Part shown: positions 48,462 to 58,223 of the stretch, in pieces
Position numbering within the stretch: the stretch's first letter is position 1
Layout of the letters: each line of letters begins with the position of its first letter
Source of the DNA: Campylobacteraceae bacterium
Lineage (GTDB): Bacteria; Campylobacterota; Campylobacteria; Campylobacterales; Campylobacteraceae
NCBI GenBank assembly: GCA_031268335.1
Contig: JAIRXG010000030.1
Coordinates: 1-64,000 of the forward strand
DNA length: 64,000 nt
Reading direction: 5' to 3'
The notes under the pieces: generated by a model
Told to the model about the DNA's origin: nothing
Databases searched by the model: none
Seen by the model: only the letters and a program-made list of their open reading frames with translations
Program-made: the position numbers and the translations under genes

Positions 48462-48800
48462 TTACGACTCTTTTATATACGCCGTAATATATGCTAAGAT
48501 TGCCGCCGTCAATACCAAAACCATCACCAATATACCCTCTTTGTTTATCTTGACATTTTTCTTTAAGTGGTTTTTCAGCACATTCCAATTTTTGACGATA
48601 TGAAATATTGATAACAATACAAAAAAGATGCCGCTTATGACATGCATAGCTGTTAAAAAACTCATTATAAATAAGATATAAGGCGGGATTATCGCTTCCT
48701 CGTAGACTATGGCTTCCGCAACTTCTATGATAAGTCCTGTTGTAAAAAGGATAATGATAAACACAAACATACTTATTGATATAAACGACTTTTGGTTCAT
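48462..48800 (-). CDS. DUF4405-like small membrane protein
   Basis: A 112-aa protein with three predicted transmembrane helices. Two histidines in helices 2-3 (SFLTAMHVISGIFFVLLSIFH and IVKNW) match the spacing of DUF4405 / cytochrome b-like membrane proteins that may bind haem. No redox partner is adjacent. It converges on comM. An antisense transcript from comM could run through it. Confidence 0.65.
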   Translation of the reverse strand: MNQKSFISISMFVFIIILFTTGLIIEVAEAIVYEEAIIPPYILFIMSFLTAMHVISGIFFVLLSIFHIVKNWNVLKNHLKKNVKINKEGILVMVLVLTAAILAYITAYIKES

Positions 48801-49171
48801 ATTGTCTCACTTATGCGATTTTGATTGTCTGCCAAATATGACATATGTAATTTCCATCAGTATTTTATATGTAAAAGCAACTGCATTATAACAACGCGAA
48901 CTTAAAAACCTGATAAAAGCAAACAATCTGCCAAGGTGCACGATTTCGTGCGGTTTTTCATCACGCAATGCCTAAAAATTATAACTGTCAACAAAAATAT
49001 CAAAGCGGATAATAAAATTTTAGTAGAAAGTTGTATCTATATTAATACCCATGCTTAATAATACTAAATTTTATTTATAAGATTGTGCGGATTTTTGCCG
49101 TTGCTTGCGATATGAGAAATGCTTTTGAGTTTTGATTTAAAATCGGTATAATTACAATATTTTTTGAAAAA
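48801..49171. other. Intergenic region holding an orphan terminator
   Basis: A 371-nt gap with divergent promoters for the DUF4405 gene (minus) and the NAD(P)HX repair gene (plus). The notable feature is a plus-strand terminator at 48938-48957 with no plus-strand gene immediately upstream. No coding frame is supported. Confidence 0.5.
48938..48957 (+). terminator. Rho-independent terminator with no adjacent plus-strand gene
   Basis: Perfect GCACG-ATTT-CGTGC hairpin followed directly by GGTTTTT. The nearest upstream plus-strand gene is comM, which ends 630 nt earlier. It could end a small RNA or a long comM transcript antisense to the DUF4405 gene. Confidence 0.65.
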
Positions 49172-50548
49172 ATGGATTTGGCAATGCAAAAAATTTTTCA
49201 TAAAACCGATATGTTGGATAGACACGCCCAAAAAAAATTTCTTTTAAGCGAAGAGATATTGATGGAAAATGCAGCGCGCAGTATCGCAGAATTTGTCAAG
49301 ATAAAAGCTAAAAAAGGCGCTGATATTATTTTTCTTTGCGGCAGCGGAAATAACGGCGCGGATGGATTTGCAGCGGCAAGAATGCTCGCAGGCAGTTTTA
49401 ACGTATCGGTTTTTTGCGTTTATTTGCCAAAATCGCCTCTTGCCAAAGTCCAATTTGCACGCTTAAAATCCCTACATGTAAAGATTTTGAAAACTTTGCC
49501 AAAAAGCGCTGATATTTATATAGATTGTATATTAGGAAGCGGGCAAAAAGGCGCAATAGATAAAAGTTTGAAAGATTTGCTTTTGCATGTAAATACTCAA
49601 AGAGGGTTGAAAATAGCTTGTGATATTCCGACCGCTATATATTTGCAAATGCCTTTTAAAGCCGATTTTACGCTTACTATGGGTGCGCTAAAATCAACTC
49701 TTTTTGAAGATTTTGCGAAAGATTATGTCGGAGAGGTTATTTGTTGCGATTTAGGGATTGATAGAAGTAAGTTTGAAGATGAAACTGATATATTTTTGCT
49801 TGAAAAAGACGATTTGATTTTGCCAACAAGAGAGAGTAAAAATAGCAACAAGGGAGATTTTGGGCATCTTTTGGTTGTTAGCGGCGAAAAAGCCGGAGCC
49901 TCGGTATTATCCGGACTAACAGCGCTTAGTTTTGGCACGGGACTTGTTAGTTTGTTAGTCAATGAGAAACTTTTTGAGTTTAATCCCTCATTGATGCAAA
50001 CCGAAAAATTTCCCGATAAAACTACAGCCGTAATAGTTGGAATGGGGCTTGGAGAGAGAAAAATAGATCCTCTTTGGTTTGAAAATTTGCCATCTGTTAT
50101 AGATGCGGATTTGTGTTATGATAAGAGAGTTAAAGAGTGGGATAATCCAAAATGTGTTATAACGCCGCATCCGAAAGAGTTTTCAAGTTTGCTTGAGATA
50201 TTTGGTTTTGGAAAGATTAACGCTGAAGAGATACAGCAAAGAAGGTTTTTTTGGGCTAAAGAGTTTTCATTCAAATTTAACGGCGTTTTAGTTTTAAAAG
50301 GCGCTAATACTATAATCGCTCAAAGAGGCGTTTTGTATGTTTGTCAGCTTGGTTCTCAAGCATTGGCAAAAGGCGGTAGCGGCGATATTTTAGCAGGTCT
50401 CATAGGCGCTTTGCTCGCTCAAAATCGCTCCCCTTTGGATGCTGCGGTTAGCGGAGTGTTAGCTCACGCGTTAGCAAGTTTGAGTTTTGAAAAAAATAAT
50501 TATGCACTGACCCCGGAAGGTTTGATAGAAGAAATTAAACGGTTGTAG
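49172..50548 (+). CDS. nnr: Bifunctional NAD(P)H-hydrate epimerase / ADP-dependent NAD(P)H-hydrate dehydratase
   Basis: Repairs hydrated NADH/NADPH. The 458-aa protein fuses an N-terminal YjeF_N epimerase (LCGSGNNGADGFAAARML near residue 55) to a C-terminal ribokinase-like dehydratase (GHLLVVSGEKAGA near 230; AKGGSGDILAGLIGALLA near 400). The first half ends in DLGIDRSKFED. The ATG at 49172 is used; an in-frame ATG at 49184 (MQKIFHKTDML) is an equally good start. It is followed by purN after 87 nt. Confidence 0.92.
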   Translation: MDLAMQKIFHKTDMLDRHAQKKFLLSEEILMENAARSIAEFVKIKAKKGADIIFLCGSGNNGADGFAAARMLAGSFNVSVFCVYLPKSPLAKVQFARLKSLHVKILKTLPKSADIYIDCILGSGQKGAIDKSLKDLLLHVNTQRGLKIACDIPTAIYLQMPFKADFTLTMGALKSTLFEDFAKDYVGEVICCDLGIDRSKFEDETDIFLLEKDDLILPTRESKNSNKGDFGHLLVVSGEKAGASVLSGLTALSFGTGLVSLLVNEKLFEFNPSLMQTEKFPDKTTAVIVGMGLGERKIDPLWFENLPSVIDADLCYDKRVKEWDNPKCVITPHPKEFSSLLEIFGFGKINAEEIQQRRFFWAKEFSFKFNGVLVLKGANTIIAQRGVLYVCQLGSQALAKGGSGDILAGLIGALLAQNRSPLDAAVSGVLAHALASLSFEKNNYALTPEGLIEEIKRL

Positions 50549-50635
50549 AAGCGAATTTTTTATCTGCAGTGCACTCAATTTATGCGGATATTTTTATGGT
50601 AAATAATATTTTTTAAATAAAATTAAGAGGATTTG

Positions 50636-51229
50636 ATGGTTACAAAAAAAATTGCGGTTCTTTTTAGCGGTTCGGGAACAAATTTGGAGAATTTGTTTGT
50701 AAAACTTCACAATAAAATATTTAACGGCGTAAAGATAGAGATAGTTCTTACTATTTGCAATAAAGAAAACGCCGGCGGTATAGATAAGTCGCTAAAATAC
50801 GGCGTAAAACCCGTGATACTAAAACACAAAGAGTTTGCAAGCAGAGATGATTTTGATAAAAAACTTGTTGAGGTTATAAAAAACGCTGATGTAGACTTGT
50901 GCGTTTTGGCGGGATTTATGCGAATTTTGACACCGCATTTTACAAAAAATGTGAAGGCTATCAATATACATCCCTCCCTATTGCCGCTTTTCAAAGGTGC
51001 TGACGCGATACGTCAAAGCTATGATGCAAATGCAAAAAAAGCTGGAGCTAGCGTACATTTTGTAAATGAGGAACTTGACGGCGGAGAGGTGATAGCGCAA
51101 AAAAGTTTTGTACGCGAAGTAAATATGAATTATGAAGAATACGAAGCAAATATTCACAAAATAGAGTATGAGATTTTGCCAAAAGCAGTGGTAGAGTTGC
51201 TGGTAAATAATAATTTTATATCGCGTTAA
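50636..51229 (+). CDS. purN: Phosphoribosylglycinamide formyltransferase
   Basis: Transfers a formyl group from 10-formyl-THF to GAR in purine synthesis. The 197-aa protein has FSGSGTNLENL near the start, AGFMRILTPHF, INIHPSLLPLFKG (catalytic Asn and His) and the DGGEVIAQ segment with the catalytic Asp. The ATG at 50636 has AAGAGG 6 nt upstream; a TTG directly before it would add one residue. purF lies 3 kb downstream. Confidence 0.94.
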   Translation: MVTKKIAVLFSGSGTNLENLFVKLHNKIFNGVKIEIVLTICNKENAGGIDKSLKYGVKPVILKHKEFASRDDFDKKLVEVIKNADVDLCVLAGFMRILTPHFTKNVKAINIHPSLLPLFKGADAIRQSYDANAKKAGASVHFVNEELDGGEVIAQKSFVREVNMNYEEYEANIHKIEYEILPKAVVELLVNNNFISR

Positions 51230-51264
51230 AGCTAAGAGCTGTTGTTACATGTGAAGAGTAAACT

Positions 51265-51576
51265 TCACGCATAAACCTTATATAGTCGGTAAAAATCGTT
51301 ATGTGAAAATATCATTCTTGCTATTGTTTTGTGTTTTTTACAAAACTTTTTTATAAGTATATAACCCCATTTTTGCTCCATCGGGTTACAAAAGCTGCTC
51401 TCATTTTTGGCACACATAGTTAAAAACGCAAACTCATACTTTGTAAATCTTTTTGCCATCAACTCGCTCACATTTTCCCTGTATGAATTTTCAAGATTTG
51501 CATTGTAACCAATAAGTGTTGCTACATGTAGTCTTTTTAAAATAAAAACTCCTATTTTTGTTGCCGAAGACATCAA
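51265..51576 (-). CDS. Hypothetical protein, doubtful
   Basis: A 103-codon open frame (VATLIGYNANLENSYRENV, then RFTKYEFAFLTMCAKNESS) with a moderately protein-like composition but no clear ribosome site and no recognised family. Upstream on the same strand the frame is closed by stops, so this may be the tail of an older gene. It lies on the opposite strand between purN and yraN. Confidence 0.3.
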   Translation of the reverse strand: MMSSATKIGVFILKRLHVATLIGYNANLENSYRENVSELMAKRFTKYEFAFLTMCAKNESSFCNPMEQKWGYILIKKFCKKHKTIARMIFSHNDFYRLYKVYA

Positions 51577-51835
51577 AGCTAGTGAACATTTACTGATTTT
51601 GCTGTATTTTGCTATTGAATTTTATCATCTTGCTTGAATAGCAAAGCCATATATTTTTGATTTAAAATTTCCGTTTTTCATCCTACATGTAGGGTGAATT
51701 AAAAAACTTGCTTTCATTTTTAGTTTTTCGCAATTTAGAGTTTACGCAAAAATATGATACATAATAAAACAAAGTTTTTGTCTCCAAAGCGATTGGATTT
51801 TGTTGCCCTTTAGCATAGATATTTTATAATGACAA

Positions 51836-52201
51836 ATGTTTAAATTATTTGGCAAAAAACAGATTAAAAATAGCGCCGTTGCTTTTGGCAAAAAAGCTGA
51901 AAATAAGGCGGTTAAATTTTTAAAAAAAAGCGGACTTGAAGTATTGGAGCAAAATTATCATTCGCGTTTCGGTGAGATTGATATTATTGCAGAAAGCAAG
52001 GATACTTTGCATTTTATAGAAGTAAAAGCTACGAACAATGAGTATGACCCTTTGTATAGAATTACTGCTGCAAAGATGGAAAAAATAACCAAAACGGTTG
52101 AATTTTATTTATTGAAAAACGATGTGCAAAAAGAGTATCAAATAGACGCCATCATAATATACAAAGATAATATAGAATGGATAAAAAATATTTGCTACTA
52201 A
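51836..52201 (+). CDS. yraN: YraN family (UPF0102) putative endonuclease
   Basis: A 121-aa protein of the Holliday-junction-resolvase-like YraN family. Core motifs are FGKKAENKAVKFLKKSGLEVL, then NYHSRFGEIDIIAE and LHFIEVKAT (the E...D...ExK nuclease signature). It ends in IDAIIIYKDNIEWIKN. Function in vivo is not established. It is 85 nt upstream of trxA on the same strand, a neighbourhood also recalled from Helicobacter. Confidence 0.88.
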   Translation: MFKLFGKKQIKNSAVAFGKKAENKAVKFLKKSGLEVLEQNYHSRFGEIDIIAESKDTLHFIEVKATNNEYDPLYRITAAKMEKITKTVEFYLLKNDVQKEYQIDAIIIYKDNIEWIKNICY

Positions 52202-52286
52202 AATATATTAATTTGTATTGCTATGGTTTTTTTAAACTTTTATTAGGTACAATTTAGTCTTATTTTAATATTTTAGGAGAAACACA

Positions 52287-52607
52287 ATGAGTAAATATAT
52301 TGAATTAAACAGTTCAAATTTTGATAGCGTAGTAAAAAGCGAAGGCGTTGCTTTGGTGGATTTTTGGGCGTCTTGGTGCGGACCTTGCAGAATGATAGCT
52401 CCTGTGATTGAGGAGTTGGCAGGCGAGTTTGAAGGCAAGGCTAAAATTTGCAAAGTAAACACAGACGAGGAACAAGATATTGCTGCAAATTACGGCATAC
52501 GTTCTATTCCGACCATACTATTTTTTAAAAATGGCGAATTAGTTGACCAAAACATCGGCGCTTCTTCAAAACAAGTTTTGTCAAATAAGTTAACGGCACT
52601 TTTGTAA
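52287..52607 (+). CDS. trxA: Thioredoxin
   Basis: Small disulfide reductase; 106 aa with the canonical [10 protein letters not shown] active site near residue 30 and the cis-Pro in [18 protein letters not shown] precedes the ATG. It is followed 19 nt later by its reductase gene trxB. It can feed Bcp peroxiredoxin and other thiol enzymes. Confidence 0.97.
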   Translation: MSKYIELNSSNFDSVVKSEGVALVDFWASWCGPCRMIAPVIEELAGEFEGKAKICKVNTDEEQDIAANYGIRSIPTILFFKNGELVDQNIGASSKQVLSNKLTALL

Positions 52608-52626
52608 TACCATAAAAGAGATTAAA

Positions 52627-53577
52627 ATGAGTGAAGTATTGGATTTGGCAATTATCGGCGGAGGACCTGCCGGATTAACTGCCGGTATGTATGCAACGCG
52701 CGGGGGACTCAAGAATGTTGTCATGTATGAAAAAGGCGTTGTCGGCGGACAGATAACAAAAAGCAGCGAAATAGAAAATTATCCCGGAATTACGCAGGTA
52801 GTTAGCGGACTTGAGTTGATGGAAAAGTGGCCTGAGCAAGTTATGAGATTCGGCTTGAAATATGAGATGGCGGAAGTTGTGCGAGTAAGCAAAGGAAGCG
52901 ACAATCTTTTTGATATTTTGATAGAAGGCGAAAAAAACGTCAAAGCTAAAAGCGTCATAGTTTGTACAGGCAGCAATCCTAAAAAATCGGGCGTTGAGGG
53001 CGAAGATGAGTTTTATGGAAAAGGCGTTAGTTTTTGCGCTACATGTGACGGATTTTTTTATAGAAACAAAGAAGTAGCTGTTCTAGGCGGTGGGGACGCT
53101 GCGCTTGAAGAGGCTCTATTTTTGACAAATATCTGTTCAAAAGTTTATCTCATTCATAGGCGAAACGAATTTAGAGCAAGCCCCGCGACTGTACAAAGAG
53201 TCAAAAAAAACAGCAAAATAGAACTCGTATTGAACTCCACAGTTGAAAAGATTTACGGAGATATAAGCGGAGTTAATGGGCTTATTGTAGCAGATAAAGA
53301 CGGCGGTAAGAGAGATTTGAAAGTTCCGGGTGTGTTTGTATTTGTCGGTATGAAGGTAAATAACGAAGTTTTAGCACAAAAGAATGACAGCTTTTTATGT
53401 GAGATGAGCAAAAATGGCGAAGCGGTTGTTGATTTGGATATGAAAACTTCGCTAAAGGGACTTTTTGCGGCAGGAGATATTCGTATAAATGCTGCAAAAC
53501 AAGTTGTTTGTGCGGCAGGAGACGGTGCGACGGCGGCGATTAACGCTATAAATTATTTAGAGAATTTACATGAATAA
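52627..53577 (+). CDS. trxB: Thioredoxin reductase
   Basis: FAD/NADPH enzyme that reduces TrxA. The 316-aa protein has the FAD-binding [13 protein letters not shown] near the N-terminus, the redox CATCDGFF near residue 140 and an NADPH loop [13 protein letters not shown] near 158. The C-terminal FAD motif is [16 protein letters not shown]. The stop overlaps the dapB start by 8 nt, suggesting coupled translation. Confidence 0.96.
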   Translation: MSEVLDLAIIGGGPAGLTAGMYATRGGLKNVVMYEKGVVGGQITKSSEIENYPGITQVVSGLELMEKWPEQVMRFGLKYEMAEVVRVSKGSDNLFDILIEGEKNVKAKSVIVCTGSNPKKSGVEGEDEFYGKGVSFCATCDGFFYRNKEVAVLGGGDAALEEALFLTNICSKVYLIHRRNEFRASPATVQRVKKNSKIELVLNSTVEKIYGDISGVNGLIVADKDGGKRDLKVPGVFVFVGMKVNNEVLAQKNDSFLCEMSKNGEAVVDLDMKTSLKGLFAAGDIRINAAKQVVCAAGDGATAAINAINYLENLHE

Positions 53578-54358
53578 AAATCTATCTCTTAATGTAGGTA
53601 TTTATGGTTCTACGGGCAGAGTAGGCAGGGTTTTGATAGAAAATCTACAAAACGACAAAGAGGTAAACATATCCTGCTTGTACGCTATAGATGAGTTTAA
53701 ATTTACAGTACCGGAAGATATCAAAAAGACGGATTCGCTTGAGACGCTTTTTGATTTGAGCGACGTTGTTATTGATTTTACTGCGCCAAGCGGTACGGAA
53801 GCTTTGCTGCGATATGCACTTACAAAACCAAAACCATTGATTGTAGGAACTACGGGGCTAAATAGCGAGCAGCTTGCTCTATTGAAACAAGCTGCGCAAA
53901 GTATGCCCATTTTATACTCTACAAATATGTCCTTAGGCATCGCTGTTTTAAATAAGTTGGTTGAACTTGCCTCAGAAAAATTAAGAGATTTTGACATTGA
54001 AATAGTAGAACAACATCATCGTTTTAAAAAAGACGCTCCAAGCGGTACGGCTTTGACTTTAGGCGAGCATGCCGCAAAAGCAAGAGAACTTGAGTTTAGC
54101 AAGGTTAGGGTGAGCGGCAGAGACGGGATAATTGGGCAAAGAGATAAAGACGAAATAGCCGTTATGTCTTTGCGCGGCGGAGACATCGTAGGGCGGCATA
54201 CGGTAGGATTTTATAACGACGGAGAATTTATAGAGTTGCACCATACGGCAACAAGCAGAGATACATTTGCCAAAGGGGCGATTCACGCGGCAAAATGGAT
54301 AGTAAATCAACCCAATAAACAATATGCTATTAGCGATTGTCTTGGGCTTCAAGGATAA
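53570..54358 (+). CDS. dapB: 4-hydroxy-tetrahydrodipicolinate reductase
   Basis: Catalyses the second step of the diaminopimelate branch of lysine and cell-wall biosynthesis. The 262-aa protein has the nucleotide loop [10 protein letters not shown] (Val in place of the usual Met), [14 protein letters not shown] and the catalytic [16 protein letters not shown] near residue 145. It overlaps trxB and is followed 3 nt later by purF. Confidence 0.96.
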   Translation: MNKNLSLNVGIYGSTGRVGRVLIENLQNDKEVNISCLYAIDEFKFTVPEDIKKTDSLETLFDLSDVVIDFTAPSGTEALLRYALTKPKPLIVGTTGLNSEQLALLKQAAQSMPILYSTNMSLGIAVLNKLVELASEKLRDFDIEIVEQHHRFKKDAPSGTALTLGEHAAKARELEFSKVRVSGRDGIIGQRDKDEIAVMSLRGGDIVGRHTVGFYNDGEFIELHHTATSRDTFAKGAIHAAKWIVNQPNKQYAISDCLGLQG

Positions 54359-54361
54359 AAT

Positions 54362-55702
54362 ATGTGTGCTATAGTCGGCGTTATTAATTCTAATGAAGCT
54401 GCGAAGATATCTTATTACGCTCTTTTTGCTATGCAGCATAGAGGACAAGAGGCGACGGGAATAAGCGCATGTGATAATGATAAAATCAAAACCATCAAAG
54501 ATAGAGGCTTGGTTACAAAAGTATTTGACGACAACTCTTTTGAGGTTTTGAAGGGAAGTTTAGCGGTAGGTCACAATAGATATTCTACTGCAGGGAATGA
54601 CTCTATATTGGACGCGCAGCCAATTTATGCCAGATATAGCCTTGGAGAGATTTCTATAGTCCATAACGGCAATTTGATAAATAAAAATGAGGTTCGCGCC
54701 AAACTCATAGAAGACGGAGCGATATTTCAATCGTCTATGGATACGGAAAATGTTGTTCATCTTATAGCGCGCAGCAAAAAAGAACATTTGAAAGACAGAA
54801 TAATAGAAGCCTTGCAAGTTATTAAAGGCGCTTACTGTTTTATTATTTTAAGTCGTCATAAAATGTTTGTCATCAGGGATAGATACGGCGTGCGCCCGCT
54901 ATCTATCGGAAGATTGAAAGACGGCGGATATATCGCGGCAAGCGAAACGTGTGCTTTTGATTTGGTCGGAGCAGAATTTATAAGAGATGTAAATCCGGGA
55001 GAAATGGTAATATTTGAAAGAGGAAAAGATGAGTATATAAGTGAGCAATTGTTTGATACTGATCCTCGTATTTGCGCTTTTGAATATATCTATTTTGCTC
55101 GTCCTGATAGTGTTATAGAGGGCAAAAACGTATATGAGATGCGAAAAAAAATGGGCAAATTTTTGGCTCTTGAAGCGCCTGTAAGCGATGCGGATTATGT
55201 TATTCCGGTTCCGGATAGCGGTGTGGCAGCAGCTTTAGGATATGCGGCACAAAGCGGCATTCCTTTTGAAAACGGCATCGTTAGAAATCACTATGTCGGT
55301 CGCACATTTATAGAACCTACTCAAGAGATGAGAAACCAAAAAGTAAAACTAAAACTCTCCCCAATCGCCGCTCTTTTAGATGGCAAAAAAATAGTTGTGA
55401 TAGACGATAGTATTGTTAGAGGCACTACTTCAAAACAGATAGTCTCTATCCTAAAGCATGCGGGAGCAAAAGAGGTTCACATGAGGATAGCTTCTCCTGC
55501 CATAAAACATCCTTGCCGCTATGGAATCGATACGCCAAGTTACCAAGAATTGATAAGCGCGAACCTTAATGAAGATGAGGTTAGAGACTATATCGGCGCA
55601 GATTCGCTCAAGTTTTTATCTATAGACTCTTTGATAAAAAGCATCGGCGATGAACGTAAATATTCGTTGGTAAGCTTTGACGGCAACTACTTTATCCAAT
55701 AA
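54362..55702 (+). CDS. purF: Amidophosphoribosyltransferase
   Basis: First committed enzyme of purine synthesis. The 446-aa protein starts MCAIVGVIN with the catalytic Cys directly after Met, so no propeptide is present. The glutaminase part shows HRGQEATG and HNRYSTAG, and the transferase part has the PRPP loop VVIDDSIVRGTTS near residue 345. In the trxB-dapB-purF-radical SAM row, the next gene overlaps its 3' end by 26 nt. Confidence 0.96.
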   Translation: MCAIVGVINSNEAAKISYYALFAMQHRGQEATGISACDNDKIKTIKDRGLVTKVFDDNSFEVLKGSLAVGHNRYSTAGNDSILDAQPIYARYSLGEISIVHNGNLINKNEVRAKLIEDGAIFQSSMDTENVVHLIARSKKEHLKDRIIEALQVIKGAYCFIILSRHKMFVIRDRYGVRPLSIGRLKDGGYIAASETCAFDLVGAEFIRDVNPGEMVIFERGKDEYISEQLFDTDPRICAFEYIYFARPDSVIEGKNVYEMRKKMGKFLALEAPVSDADYVIPVPDSGVAAALGYAAQSGIPFENGIVRNHYVGRTFIEPTQEMRNQKVKLKLSPIAALLDGKKIVVIDDSIVRGTTSKQIVSILKHAGAKEVHMRIASPAIKHPCRYGIDTPSYQELISANLNEDEVRDYIGADSLKFLSIDSLIKSIGDERKYSLVSFDGNYFIQ

Positions 55703-56657
55703 CAAGATAAAAACCGTTTTTACTATAGGACGCTATTTTAGAGCTAAATTTGGTGTAAAAGTGTATAAAACGCCCATATCCATCATGGGCTTTACATGTC
55801 CGAATATTGACGGTACTGTGGCAAAAGGCGGTTGTATATATTGTGAAAACGAGTCGTTTAGCCCAAATCTTTCAAAAGAACACAAAATTTTCAAATTAAA
55901 TCCGAATTTAACAGAAAATCCGCATCTTGATAAACAACTTTTGCAACTTGAAAGCCAATACAACAGATACAAAAAACGGCTTGCTAAAAAATTCGGCGCA
56001 AAAAAGTTTATAGTCTATTTTCAATCCTTTACCAACACTTACGCGCCCTTTTCAACCCTCAAAGCCTTGTATGAAAAAGCGCTTGAACTTCCCGAGGCTA
56101 TCGGTCTTAGCATAGGTACAAGAAGTGATTGCATGAGTGATGAAGTATTGGAATTTTTACGTGAAAAAAAAGATAAAGAGATATGGATAGAATACGGCGT
56201 GCAATCCGCATTTAATGAAACGCTGCATGCTATCAATCGCGGACACGATTTTGAGAATGCTGCTTTATGGATAAGAAAGACGAAAGAGGCAAGATTGAAC
56301 GTGTGTGTACATCTTATTTTCGGACTTCCGAATGAGACGCAAGAGATGATGCTCCAAAGCGTACAAAACGTTATAGACTTACATGTAGACGCTATAAAGT
56401 TTCATTCGCTTTATGTCACAAAACATACGAAACTTGCGAGCGATTTTAAAAATGGACTTTTTACTCCTATAAGCGAAGAACTCTATCTTGATACGCTCGT
56501 AAAAGCTATAAAAATGTTGCCGCCAAATATCGTTTTGCAGCGCATAACGGCAGGCGTACAAGACGATACGCTTTTAGCGCCCATGTGGTGTTATGATTCT
56601 CACATGCAAAAAAACAGAGCCAAAGAGGCGTTAAAAAGAGCTGGGTTTTGGTATTGA
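55677..56657 (+). CDS. TIGR01212/YhcC family radical SAM protein
   Basis: A 326-aa radical SAM protein. The cluster-binding cysteines are in the family-specific spacing CPNIDGTVAKGGCIYC near residue 40. YFQSFTNTYAP, IGTRSDCMSD and WIEYGVQSA are other family blocks. The substrate is not established. The only start that leaves the conserved TIGRYFRAKFG region intact is a TTG inside purF (26-nt overlap); a non-canonical start nearer the purF stop is possible since no ATG occurs in between. Confidence 0.85.
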   Translation: MTATTLSNNKIKTVFTIGRYFRAKFGVKVYKTPISIMGFTCPNIDGTVAKGGCIYCENESFSPNLSKEHKIFKLNPNLTENPHLDKQLLQLESQYNRYKKRLAKKFGAKKFIVYFQSFTNTYAPFSTLKALYEKALELPEAIGLSIGTRSDCMSDEVLEFLREKKDKEIWIEYGVQSAFNETLHAINRGHDFENAALWIRKTKEARLNVCVHLIFGLPNETQEMMLQSVQNVIDLHVDAIKFHSLYVTKHTKLASDFKNGLFTPISEELYLDTLVKAIKMLPPNIVLQRITAGVQDDTLLAPMWCYDSHMQKNRAKEALKRAGFWY

Positions 56658-56962
56658 GGTTAATTTATGTATATAAATGACCATATGAAAACTCTTTGGT
56701 CGGTAAGATTTGAATTTATACAATTGAATTGATTTGGATTTTAATTATTTTGTAAATTATATATTTATTGTCATTGTTGTGGATATTTTTTTATTGCGAG
56801 ATAACCTAGAGCTGTTTATAAAATCATAAAATTGTAAGGTTAAGATATACTGATTAACTACTTGAAGCAAAGAGTGCAAAAAATGTTAGCAAATACCCAT
56901 TTTATCGGAATACTTATGTTTTATTTTAAATTCATAAAAGAGTTAAAATAACAAAATAAAAG
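56658..56962. other. AT-rich intergenic region
   Basis: No coding region on either strand. It lies between the convergent radical SAM and lipoprotein genes and ends in the shared terminator. Nothing else was recognised. Confidence 0.4.
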
Positions 56963-56986
56963 AAGCCGCGGAGTAAAAAGCGGCTT
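56963..56986. terminator. Bidirectional terminator
   Basis: Perfect AAGCCGC / GCGGCTT stem with a 10-nt loop, flanked by TTTTTAAATTT on one side and A-rich sequence on the other. It directly follows the stop of the minus-strand lipoprotein gene (8 nt away). Confidence 0.8.
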
Positions 56987-56993
56987 TTTAAAT

Positions 56994-57647
56994 TTAATTA
57001 CAAACCATTTCGGGAACAAGACCATATTCTTGAAATTTATCTTTTTTCGCAATGTTGTAACTTATTCCATTAGAATTATAACTATAGGCATATAATATAT
57101 TTCCATCAGGCTTATAATAAAAACCGTCATATGTGTTAAGACTAAAACCATTATTTACAGCCATTTGGCTTTCGGCGTCTAATATAAGCAAGTTTTGATT
57201 ACCGCAAAAATCAATACTATAAAAGAACTCGTTACCAGCATTACTAAATATATTCTCAAATATATCGTCTTTTTTGAAAAATGTTTTATAGCTAATAAGA
57301 ACTATATTTTTATCATTAAGTAAGCCACTTTCTATAGTAATATTATCTATTAAAGAATAGGGATTTTCTTTATAGCAATAATTTGAAGATAGACAAGTAT
57401 AGCTATCTTGCGCAATTATCTCACTTATGCGTTGCAGAGTTATATTGCTAACTTCTCTTGCAGTTCCATAAATATAATAATCGTGTTTTGCAGTAGGCAA
57501 ATAAAACGTAGAAAACTCTTTCGCAAGTGTGCTGAATTTGACATTTTGATTGTCATTTACGTTGCTATCACTATTGCCTCCGCCTCCGCAGCCGACCAAT
57601 ACAAATGCGCTCAGCGCAAAAACAAAAACACAAAATAACTTTCTCAT
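56994..57647 (-). CDS. Hypothetical lipoprotein
   Basis: A 217-aa lipoprotein (lipobox LVGCGGGG, Cys near residue 20) with a Gly/Asn-rich linker and a soluble domain of about 180 residues. Paired Cys occur in SYTCLSSNYCYKEN and again in DFCGNQN and near the end. No family was recognised. The ATG at 57647 is chosen because AAGGAG lies 5 nt upstream; a GTG two codons earlier overlaps that site. Confidence 0.7.
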   Translation of the reverse strand: MRKLFCVFVFALSAFVLVGCGGGGNSDSNVNDNQNVKFSTLAKEFSTFYLPTAKHDYYIYGTAREVSNITLQRISEIIAQDSYTCLSSNYCYKENPYSLIDNITIESGLLNDKNIVLISYKTFFKKDDIFENIFSNAGNEFFYSIDFCGNQNLLILDAESQMAVNNGFSLNTYDGFYYKPDGNILYAYSYNSNGISYNIAKKDKFQEYGLVPEMVCN

Positions 57648-57839
57648 ATGCACTCCTTATAAAAAATATAATTGACAATTTATTAAACAAAGTTGCTTAC
57701 AGCAACCAACAAAATATATAAAAACTTTTTCACATTTTCATTCTATGTAAAAATTTATTATCCAATACAGATAATATTATCTAATTTAGCCTTAAAAATA
57801 TTTGACAATTAGGATAATTTTCGCTAAAAAGGATAAATC

Positions 57840-58223
57840 TTGAATGTCGTGGAAAAAATAAATATTTTAATAACAGATAGAGGAATTACGAAACGAGAAT
57901 TTGCAAAGCAATTAAGAGCGTTGGAACCTCAAATAAGAAGCACGGGAGAAATTCCAAGCGAACAGAGTATTTACCGCTACCTTAATGGTAATCGCGAATT
58001 AAAAGTTGAATTAATTCCGTATGTCGCACATGTTCTTGGAGTTTCAACAAGTGAGCTTTTTAGTTTTGATATTGAAGAGGCTTTTGGTTTTGAAACTATT
58101 TTGTCTAAGGAAGGGCGTGATATTATGGGACTTTTACCGTATGCACCGGCAAATGTGATACGAAACATCAAAGAGCAATTAGAGAAGTATAAAAAATTAT
58201 ATGAGCAGGTAAATTTGGAGTAA
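57840..58223 (+). CDS. Small helix-turn-helix (XRE-like) regulator
   Basis: A 127-aa protein with an N-terminal HTH of the Cro/CI class. It shows ILITDRGITKREFAKQL as helix 1-2 and SEQSIYRYLNGNRELKV as the recognition helix and turn, then IPYVAHVLGVSTSELF. A leucine-rich C-terminal helix (NVIRNIKEQLEKYKKLYEQV) may mediate dimerisation. The start is TTG with AAGGAT upstream. It is divergent from the lipoprotein gene. Similar regulators are often phage- or plasmid-derived; target unknown. Confidence 0.75.
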   Translation: MNVVEKINILITDRGITKREFAKQLRALEPQIRSTGEIPSEQSIYRYLNGNRELKVELIPYVAHVLGVSTSELFSFDIEEAFGFETILSKEGRDIMGLLPYAPANVIRNIKEQLEKYKKLYEQVNLE

